DNA from: Holosporales bacterium
Lineage (GTDB): Bacteria > Pseudomonadota > Alphaproteobacteria > RUG11792
Reading direction: 5' to 3'
Length of the DNA stretch: 9,650 bases
NCBI GenBank assembly: GCA_031267545.1
Contig: JAIRYU010000019.1
Span: forward strand, 1-9,650
Under the pieces are notes generated by a model, which was not told where the DNA came from, did not search any database, and saw only the letters and a program-made list of their open reading frames with translations. Of this stretch, positions 6,018 to 9,650 are shown in pieces. Position 1 is the stretch's first letter; each line of letters begins with the position of its first letter. Position numbers and translations under genes: made by a program.

Positions 6018-6512
6018 ATGTTTGGGGGAGTTAAGATAACGCTCATAACAAGTCTAACAATACTTACGAGCTGTGTTTTGCTTATAGCATACAATGAATG
6101 CGCTCACAGGTACGCAATGCATGGGAACAGAGACAATACTATTTGGATATTCGATAAAAAAAGCGCTACACTAAATAAGTGCGGAGAGGACGGATGTAAG
6201 GTCGTCGAGACTAAATTCCCCAGAGATTCCCCGTTGGCGATAACCCAATCCTTCGCGCCTAGTAGAATGTTTGGATCGGACAAGCCGATGCACGAGGCCG
6301 CTAAGGCGGCGGTTGAAGCTACCAATGCGGATACCGGCAAATCCTCGGGCGCTAATGGCGAAACAATGTTACAGGATTCGAAAAAAACGGCTGAGACAAC
6401 AAATGAGACAAAGGATGCGTCACCGGACAAGAGTAGTTCTTCAGACTCCGCCGACAAATCGTCTACGGCAGCCGTAAATACGGATAAAAAACAGGAGGAG
6501 TTTGTGGAGTAA
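6018..6512 (+). CDS. Small membrane-anchored protein with low-complexity polar tail, unknown function
   Basis: The protein has 164 residues from the ATG at 6018, chosen because AGAGGTGG (6006-6013) is a clear ribosome binding site. The frame could extend to 5964, but without ribosome binding signals. One membrane segment (about 6-25, ITLITSLTILTSCVLLIAYN) is followed by a short domain (about 26-60, DNTIWIFDKKSATLNKCGED) with two cysteines in KCGEDGCK. The last 75 or so residues are rich in Ala, Lys, Ser, Thr, Asp and Glu (KDASPDKSSSSDSADKSSTA) and almost certainly disordered. Such short anchored proteins with a W-x-FD...C motif seem common as hypotheticals in intracellular alphaproteobacteria; that is recollection, not a search. 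Its stop lies 6 nt from the end of the converging lolD gene. Confidence 0.7.
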   Translation: MFGGVKITLITSLTILTSCVLLIAYNECAHRYAMHGNRDNTIWIFDKKSATLNKCGEDGCKVVETKFPRDSPLAITQSFAPSRMFGSDKPMHEAAKAAVEATNADTGKSSGANGETMLQDSKKTAETTNETKDASPDKSSSSDSADKSSTAAVNTDKKQEEFVE

Positions 6513-6513
6513 A

Positions 6514-6542
6514 GCGATTTACGAAGTAAATGGCTGAATCGC
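6514..6542. terminator. Overlapping hairpins between converging genes, possible bidirectional terminator
   Basis: ATTTAC-GAA-GTAAAT (6517-6531) is a perfect 6-bp hairpin, and GCGATT (6514-6519) can instead pair with AATCGC (6537-6542). They sit in the 6-nt gap between the two stops and run into the end of lolD. There is no T run, so termination is only a guess from position. Confidence 0.25.
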
Positions 6543-7199
6543 GCATGACCGTATCATTACCGTCCTGTCCAGTCTCTTGGCAAATTCAATGTTATGCGTC
6601 GCCATCAGCAGCGACGTTCCGGCGTTTTGCGTAAGGTCCATAAACAACGCGAAGATTCCCTCCGCGGTTGCGGGGTCAAGATTCCCGGTGGGTTCGTCTG
6701 CGATCAAGATACTTGGGTTATTTGCCAACGCTCTTGCGATCGAAGTCCTTTGTTGTTCTCCGCCTGATAATTTTTTGGAATTGTGGTTTGCCCTATGGGT
6801 AAGCCCTACGTCGTCAAGCAACTTCATTGCCCTGCTTGCGGACTCCCGCTTAGGCGCATTACTGATAAGGAGCGGCATCATTACGTTTTCTAGTACTGTA
6901 AACTCGGGCAGAAGGTTATGGTGCTGATATACAAACCCTATGCTTCTTCTCCGCAAAATTGTCTTCTCATTGTCGGTTAACTTTGCAGCGTCGCTTCCAT
7001 TCAAGATAACGGTTCCCGCGGTCGGCGTTTCAAGCAATCCGGCGACTTGAAGAAGCGTTGATTTCCCAACTCCGCTTTGACCGACGACTCCCACGCTCTC
7101 GCCGGGTTTAATTGACAAGTTGGCGTTATCAAGCACATTCACAAACGAGTCGCCAGATCTGTGCCTCATCGCCACAGAGTCGAGTTTTAGTATTGGCAT
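6519..7199 (-). CDS. lolD: LolD-type ABC transporter ATP-binding protein (lipoprotein release)
   Basis: This 226-residue ATPase has Walker A GQSGVGKST (40-48), Q-loop Q92 in FVYQHHNLLPEFTVLENV, signature LSGGEQQR (144-151), Walker B ILIADEP (164-170), D-loop GNLD and H-loop H202. The YQ-H-x-LLPEF pattern and the length point to LolD rather than other members of the FtsE/LolD/MacB group. LolD powers release of lipoproteins from the inner membrane by the LolCDE (or LolDF) complex. No lolC/E gene lies in this window, so the membrane partner must be elsewhere. The ATG at 7199 lies inside the end of pdhC (13-nt overlap), suggesting co-transcription and coupled translation; no separate ribosome binding site is visible. 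All catalytic motifs look intact. Confidence 0.87.
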   Translation of the reverse strand: MPILKLDSVAMRHRSGDSFVNVLDNANLSIKPGESVGVVGQSGVGKSTLLQVAGLLETPTAGTVILNGSDAAKLTDNEKTILRRRSIGFVYQHHNLLPEFTVLENVMMPLLISNAPKRESASRAMKLLDDVGLTHRANHNSKKLSGGEQQRTSIARALANNPSILIADEPTGNLDPATAEGIFALFMDLTQNAGTSLLMATHNIEFAKRLDRTVMIRSCAIQPFTS

Positions 7200-8413
7200 A
7201 TTAGCATGCGCAACGGATTCTGAAGGTACGTTACCAATGAACTCAAGAACTTCGCGGCTACCGCTCCGTCGATGACTCTATGATCAACGGCATGCCCTAT
7301 ACGCAACATCTGGGCTGCGACAATTTCCCCGCGCTCGTTGTACATGGGGACAGTGTCTGCCTTCCCGATCGATAGTATGCTTCCCTGCTGGGAATTGATG
7401 ATTGCGAAGAAATGATCAACTCCGTACATACCGAGGTTGGATACCGTAATGCCTCCTCCCGCAATCTGCTGTAGAGTAAGACTTTTTGTCTTTGCAAGTT
7501 GCGCCAGGCGCTTAATTTCATGAGAAATTTCAACGACAGATTTACGATCTGCTCGCCTTACTACAGGGGTTATGAGCCCATCGTCGACAGACACGGCCAC
7601 TGATATGTCAACGTTACTGAACTTTCTAATTTGACCATTGCTCCAGGCAACGTTGACGTCCGGATGATCTGATAACGCAAGCGCAGTTGCCTTTATTACC
7701 AAGTCGTTAACGGTTATTTTCGTATCTGCGACTCCGCCGCTATTGATTTCTTCGCGTATCTTTATAAGAGATGTAATATCCGCCGATACGTTTAGATAAA
7801 AGTGCGGAACATCTTGTTTAGACTTCGTGAGCTTCTCTGCGATTATTTTTCTAATATTGGAAGGGGGCGCATCAACGTACGGACTCGCAGATTCCGTCGG
7901 CTCTAAGCTATGGCTATTGGACAAATCAATTGCCTTTTCTACATCGGCTCTCACAACTCTACTACCGGGTCCGGACCCAGGGATTTTTGAAATGTCGATT
8001 CCGTACTCATTGGCGATCTTCCTAGCTAGCGGAGACGCTGATATCACACTGACGTCTTTTGGAGCGTCAACTATTACATGAGTCCGGCTCGCAGTATTTG
8101 GAGCGCAGGCGCATACTCCAGGAACGGGCGTTATCTCGCTCATAATTCGAGCGACGTCATCATCAGAGTCTCCGCGCTGTCTAAGAATTGCTATCGTGGT
8201 TTTAACAGGAACATCGCGAGAGCCAGCCGGCGTTAGTATCTTCTCAAGCGTCCCGGCGTAGGTAGCCTCCACCTCCATCGTGGCCTTATCTGTGTCGACG
8301 TCCAGTACGACGTCTCCAACCTCAACGGAGTCGCCTTCCGTCTTGCGCCACGCCACAATGTTGCCTTTCTCCATCGTTGGACTCAGCATCGGCATATTTA
8401 TCTTAAGCGGCAT
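7187..8413 (-). CDS. pdhC: Pyruvate dehydrogenase complex E2, dihydrolipoamide acetyltransferase
   Basis: This 408-residue protein transfers acetyl groups from lipoamide to CoA in the pyruvate dehydrogenase complex. A single N-terminal lipoyl domain (about 1-80) carries K43 in DVDTDKATME as the lipoylation site. The next part is a linker, followed by the E1/E3-binding domain (about 125-162, SPLARKIANEYGIDISKIPG...GPGSRVVRADV). The catalytic domain (about 180-408) carries the active-site motif HRVIDG (H378 to G383, with H378 and D382 catalytic). MPMLSPTMEKGNIVAW at the start is typical of alphaproteobacterial and mitochondrial PDH E2 rather than the 2-oxoglutarate enzyme. The E1 and E3 genes are not in this window. 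No strong ribosome binding site precedes the ATG. lolD overlaps its 3' end. Confidence 0.93.
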   Translation of the reverse strand: MPLKINMPMLSPTMEKGNIVAWRKTEGDSVEVGDVVLDVDTDKATMEVEATYAGTLEKILTPAGSRDVPVKTTIAILRQRGDSDDDVARIMSEITPVPGVCACAPNTASRTHVIVDAPKDVSVISASPLARKIANEYGIDISKIPGSGPGSRVVRADVEKAIDLSNSHSLEPTESASPYVDAPPSNIRKIIAEKLTKSKQDVPHFYLNVSADITSLIKIREEINSGGVADTKITVNDLVIKATALALSDHPDVNVAWSNGQIRKFSNVDISVAVSVDDGLITPVVRRADRKSVVEISHEIKRLAQLAKTKSLTLQQIAGGGITVSNLGMYGVDHFFAIINSQQGSILSIGKADTVPMYNERGEIVAAQMLRIGHAVDHRVIDGAVAAKFLSSLVTYLQNPLRMLICQY

Positions 8414-8477
8414 ATCGTTGACGCGTCTAGACTCTAACCTCAGCTAATAAGTCTTGATGCATTTTACGGCAAAAGTC

Positions 8478-8501
8478 AATCCGAAAAACCAACATCGGAT
8501 T
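8478..8501. repeat. Inverted repeat in the pdhC leader
   Basis: AATCCG (8478-8483) and CGGATT (8496-8501) are perfect 6-bp arms around a 12-nt loop. If pdhC transcription starts at the TATAAT described nearby, this hairpin lies in the 5' leader of the mRNA, about 65-90 nt before the start codon. It has no T run in either direction, so it is not an obvious terminator. Confidence 0.35.
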
Positions 8502-8521
8502 AACAATCGAAGATACATGGC

Positions 8522-8527
8522 ATTATA
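8522..8527 (-). promoter_or_regulatory. Candidate -10 box for pdhC-lolD
   Basis: On the minus strand this reads TATAAT, a perfect -10 consensus. No recognisable -35 box stands 16-18 nt upstream and there is no extended -10 TG, so the match is partial. It would give a leader of about 100 nt. Confidence 0.3.
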
Positions 8528-8643
8528 CCGATCATCCTTTTCCAGAAAGCCCGAGAATAAAGTTTGTGGAATTTGTAAAATCCATTGCTAAAAACGCGCG
8601 GGAAATGGTACCCTGCCAGCAGGCTCAGCGGCTGTAACGCGTA

Positions 8644-9650
8644 ATGGTAATCACTGTTGTCGGAGGCGGATTCGTAGGAATAGTTTCCGCCATATGTTTA
8701 TGCGAATTTGGGTTTCGCGTATGGGTTTGCGATGAGGATTCCGACCGTTTAGATCAGTTAAAAAAGAACGTTTCTCCATCGGATGAGCCAGGAATTGGGC
8801 AAGCGCTTACAAAGCATTCCGCATCTGGGCAACTGACATTTTCGCGCGATATACATGATCTAGCGCGCGAATCAGACGTCGTCGTGGTGGCCGTCTCAAC
8901 GCTGAAGGCAAACAATGACGCGGATATGTCGGATCTTCATAGCGTAATGCGAAAGATTACGATATCGCTCAGCAATACGCATCATACCGCCGTAGTGATT
9001 AAGACGAATATTCCGATTGGGGCCGGTTCGATTATCGCTAACAACGCGCGATTTTTGAGAACCGATATCAAGCTTGGCGAACATTACGACATTATAACGA
9101 ATCCCGGAATACTGCGAGAAGGATCTGCAATACAAGATTTTATGGAGCCAGATGTTGTTTTGGTCGGCACAAGCGGCGACTCCGATTCTGCAAAAAATTC
9201 CATGATGAAGCTGTACGCTCCGATCGCGGCTTCTGCGGTCCCGTTTGTGGTTGCGTCATACGAGACAGTCGAAATTATTCGATCTGGCGCGATCGGATTT
9301 TCCGCAGTAGTGATGGCATACGCTAATGAGATTGCGGACGTTTGTAGCAGGTGCGGGGCGGATCTAAATATCGCAATTAAGGGCATAGTGTCGAATTCTG
9401 GCGGAAGGTTGAAAGGATTTGAAGTGTCTCCCGGATTTGGCGGGACGTCGTATCCAAGAACCGTAAGGGGGTTGTCGGACTCCGCAAAATCTCTAGGCGC
9501 CAACATGTCAATCATAGACGCCGCAATCGAAAGTAACAAACTCAGGATAGCGTCAATTAAGCCAAGGATTATGAAGCTACTGGGTAACGCAGACGTGGAA
9601 ACTCCGTCCGCCGAAACGAGGAAAAAAGTGGCAATTTTAGGGCTCTCGTT
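8644..9650 (+). CDS. UDP-glucose/GDP-mannose dehydrogenase family protein, catalytic residues missing; 3' end outside window
   Basis: The frame is open from ATG 8644 to the right edge (335 codons). The N-terminal Rossmann motif GGGFVG (7-12) fits NAD binding, as does VWVCDED (D in the ribose-binding place). Family landmarks follow in order: VST (T86), IKTNIPIGAG, NPGILREGSAIQDFMEPD (153-170), ETVEIIRSGAIGF and YANEIADVC, SPGFGGTSYPRTV (262-274), ESNKLR, and the start of the C-terminal UDP-binding domain (KKVAILGLS). True enzymes oxidise UDP-glucose (or UDP-sugars) to the uronic acid through a covalent Cys intermediate. Here the Cys is S269. The family Glu of NPEFLRE is G155, the Lys of SELIK is R213, the Asn four residues on is I217, and the Asp of CFPKD is T273. 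T86 and E159 remain. The frame itself is intact. Ribosome binding signals are weak. It is likely a pseudoenzyme or has a new role. Confidence 0.85.
   Translation, partial: MVITVVGGGFVGIVSAICLCEFGFRVWVCDEDSDRLDQLKKNVSPSDEPGIGQALTKHSASGQLTFSRDIHDLARESDVVVVAVSTLKANNDADMSDLHSVMRKITISLSNTHHTAVVIKTNIPIGAGSIIANNARFLRTDIKLGEHYDIITNPGILREGSAIQDFMEPDVVLVGTSGDSDSAKNSMMKLYAPIAASAVPFVVASYETVEIIRSGAIGFSAVVMAYANEIADVCSRCGADLNIAIKGIVSNSGGRLKGFEVSPGFGGTSYPRTVRGLSDSAKSLGANMSIIDAAIESNKLRIASIKPRIMKLLGNADVETPSAETRKKVAILGLS

Larger units (their letters stand above)
8414..8643. other. Divergent intergenic region between pdhC and the UDP-glucose dehydrogenase homologue
   Basis: These 230 nt hold the signals for two divergent genes. 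I see a perfect minus-strand TATAAT at 8522-8527, a hairpin-forming inverted repeat at 8478-8501, and a short palindrome CCTGC-CA-GCAGG at 8612-8623, 20 nt before the rightward ATG. A 44-codon plus-strand frame (8457-8591, with CGIC near its end) and a start-less frame ending at 8637 are present but not convincing as genes. Confidence 0.5.

Noticed and set aside
8457..8591. 44-codon plus-strand frame with a CGIC pair
   Set aside because: There is no ribosome binding site and no recognisable similarity, and it lies within the pdhC promoter/leader region. It could be a small protein, but nothing positive supports it.
8458..8637. Open frame without ATG near its start, containing FVEFVKSIAKNARE
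   Set aside because: There is no start codon for most of its length. The resemblance of its ggaatttgtaaaa stretch to DNA upstream of A1 (near 695) is short and A/T-rich, probably chance.
1..9650. tRNA, rRNA, CRISPR array, insertion sequence or toxin-antitoxin pair
   Set aside because: Looked for on both strands by eye. I found no cloverleaf with a T-arm, no regularly spaced repeats, no transposase motifs and no small two-gene pair with known toxin or antitoxin motifs. The only repeats are the two tandem units at 661-2057.

Overview
The window looks like chromosome from a host-associated alphaproteobacterium, probably an intracellular lineage of the Rickettsiales/Holosporales type. The reasons are a single-lipoyl-domain pyruvate dehydrogenase E2, a YfgM-like (TPR_21/DUF2659) membrane protein, a LolD-type ATPase, a UDP-glucose dehydrogenase homologue that aligns well with rickettsial-type sequences as I remember them, and a set of small secreted or anchored proteins I cannot place. 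The assignment rests on remembered family sequences, not on a search. I see no rRNA, tRNA, CRISPR array, transposase or phage gene.

Layout. (1) 1-520, minus: N-terminal 173 residues of the YfgM-like protein, running off the left edge. (2) 661-2741, plus: an imperfect tandem duplication of a two-gene secreted-protein module. Unit 1 holds full-length gene A1 (with a coiled-coil insert) and a broken stub of gene B. Unit 2 holds A2 (the coiled-coil part absent by an in-frame 201-nt length difference) and an intact gene B. Each unit carries its own promoter-like sequence. (3) 2946-4142, plus: a 12-TM-type MFS transporter, behind a promoter flanked by inverted repeats. (4) 4228-5949, minus: an exported beta-lactamase-fold serine hydrolase. 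(5) 6018-6512, plus: a small anchored protein with a low-complexity polar tail. (6) 8413 to 6519, minus: pdhC overlapping lolD by 13 nt, a probable co-transcribed pair. (7) 8644 to the right edge, plus: a UDP-glucose/GDP-mannose dehydrogenase family protein.

Two things stand out. The A1/A2 secreted paralogues have diverged mainly at amino-acid-changing sites: 23 replacement codons against 3 silent ones over 58 aligned codons, a pattern suggesting diversifying selection. The UDP-glucose dehydrogenase homologue keeps the family frame and surrounding motifs but has lost the nucleophilic Cys and most other catalytic residues (Cys to Ser, Glu to Gly, Lys to Arg, Asn to Ile, Asp to Thr), so it is probably a pseudoenzyme or a repurposed protein. 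Housekeeping genes (E2, LolD, YfgM-like) are interleaved with lineage-specific surface or secreted genes; I see no single pathway linking them all.
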